This document shows, in pieces, positions 63,578 to 64,000 of a stretch of 64,000 bases of DNA. The position numbers and the translations under genes were made by a program. Origin of the DNA: Thermoleophilia bacterium (GTDB lineage Bacteria > Actinomycetota > Thermoleophilia > Miltoncostaeales > Miltoncostaeaceae); the NCBI GenBank assembly GCA_020848615.1, contig JADLHW010000086.1, forward strand, positions 124,001-188,000. Reading direction: 5' to 3'. The notes below the pieces were generated by a model. The model saw only the letters and a program-made list of their open reading frames with translations, was not told where the DNA came from and did not search any database. The stretch's first letter is position 1; each line of letters starts with the position of its first letter.

Positions 63578-64000
63578 GCGAGCAGCCCCGCGAGCTCGCG
63601 CACGAGGCGCACCACCTCGACGCGGGTGGTGTACAGCGGCGCCAGGCCGAACCGCAGGCCGTCCGGTGGCCGGAAGTCGCCCACCACGCCGCCGGCCGCC
63701 AGCGCGCCCACCAGCTCCTGCGCCCGGGGGTGGCCCAGCATCACGTGCCCGCCGCGCTCGGCGGCCTCACGGGGTGACCGCAGGGCCACGCCCAGCGGGG
63801 CCAGGTGCGCGTCGGTGAGGTCCACCATGCGCGAGGTGAGCTCCATCCCGCGGCGCCGCAGACCGGTGATCGGGACCCCGTCGAAGGCGGTGAGCGCCGC
63901 GTGCAGGGCCGTCATGCCCAGCACGGGGGTCGTGCCGGCCTCGAACCGCCGCGCCCCCGCGGCCGGCGCATAGGCCTCGCCGAACGCGAACGGGTCGGCG
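63574..64000 (-). CDS. kynU: Kynureninase, C-terminal part (truncated by window edge)
   Basis: About 141 residues are visible; the 5' part lies beyond the window. DPFAFGEAYAPAAGARRFEAG and TTPVLGMTALHAALTAF, then LRRRGMELTSRM and GDFRPPDGLRFGLAPLY match the small domain of pyridoxal-phosphate kynureninases, which release anthranilate and alanine from kynurenine in tryptophan degradation. The catalytic lysine lies outside the window. Confidence 0.88.
   Translation of the reverse strand, partial: ADPFAFGEAYAPAAGARRFEAGTTPVLGMTALHAALTAFDGVPITGLRRRGMELTSRMVDLTDAHLAPLGVALRSPREAAERGGHVMLGHPRAQELVGALAAGGVVGDFRPPDGLRFGLAPLYTTRVEVVRLVRELAGLLA

Overview
The window reads as chromosome of a very high-GC actinobacterium. 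From about 19.5 kb onward the coding DNA is GC-saturated at third positions, genes are packed tightly and start often with GTG, and the secreted-protein repertoire (RCC1-repeat/RTX proteins, PKD proteins, beta-propeller plus FecR-like tails, CHASE2/HD-GYP) recalls Thermoleophilia-type Actinomycetota. The class assignment is inference; no rRNA, tRNA, CRISPR array or replication origin was seen.

Region 1 (1-19.4 kb) is an accessory, defence-rich segment, partly of visibly lower GC. It holds the end of a SNF2-type helicase coupled by an ATGA overlap to a large N6-adenine methylase with a type ISP-like C-terminus; an orphan AbiEi/DUF6088-like protein; a GmrSD-like DUF262/DUF1524 protein; a frameshifted PD-(D/E)XK-like nuclease; an AddA/AddB-like helicase-nuclease pair in which both proteins carry Fe-S-type cysteines; a decayed gene coupled to addA; two nucleotidyltransferase/HEPN modules (HTH-NTase with partner, and MntA/HepT) flanking an endonuclease/exonuclease/phosphatase protein; and the N-terminal part of a phospholipase D-helicase protein that ends in three 23-bp repeats resembling an insertion-sequence terminus. 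Four single-base frameshifts lie in three genes between 8.6 and 19.1 kb.

Region 2 (19.4-32.3 kb) contains an S1-domain/coiled-coil protein with an HNH nuclease, a membrane diguanylate cyclase, an NmrA-like reductase, a degenerate EAL protein, a glyoxalase-fold protein, a TetR/MFS divergent pair, a second MFS transporter and a PAS/methyl-accepting-like sensor.

Region 3 (32.3-48.8 kb) is rich in exported proteins: a lipoprotein with two subtilisin-inhibitor-like units, two pairs of tandem paralogues, RCC1/RTX, PKD and CSLREA/beta-helix proteins, plus a GGDEF-EAL protein, asparaginase, threonine aldolase and the TypA GTPase.

Region 4 (48.8-64 kb) holds inorganic pyrophosphatase, a propeller/FecR-like protein in a probable operon with CHASE2-HD-GYP, an M15 peptidase, a VIT-family transporter, an MMPL transporter, a UvrD2-like helicase with HRDC domain, an Acg-like nitroreductase and the 3' part of kynureninase.

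Recurring themes are cyclic-di-GMP turnover (DGC, degenerate EAL, GGDEF-EAL, HD-GYP within 30 kb), defence and toxin-antitoxin functions on the left, GC-rich hairpin terminators without U-tracts, and TANNNT boxes 6-10 nt before start codons suggesting leaderless or near-leaderless transcripts.
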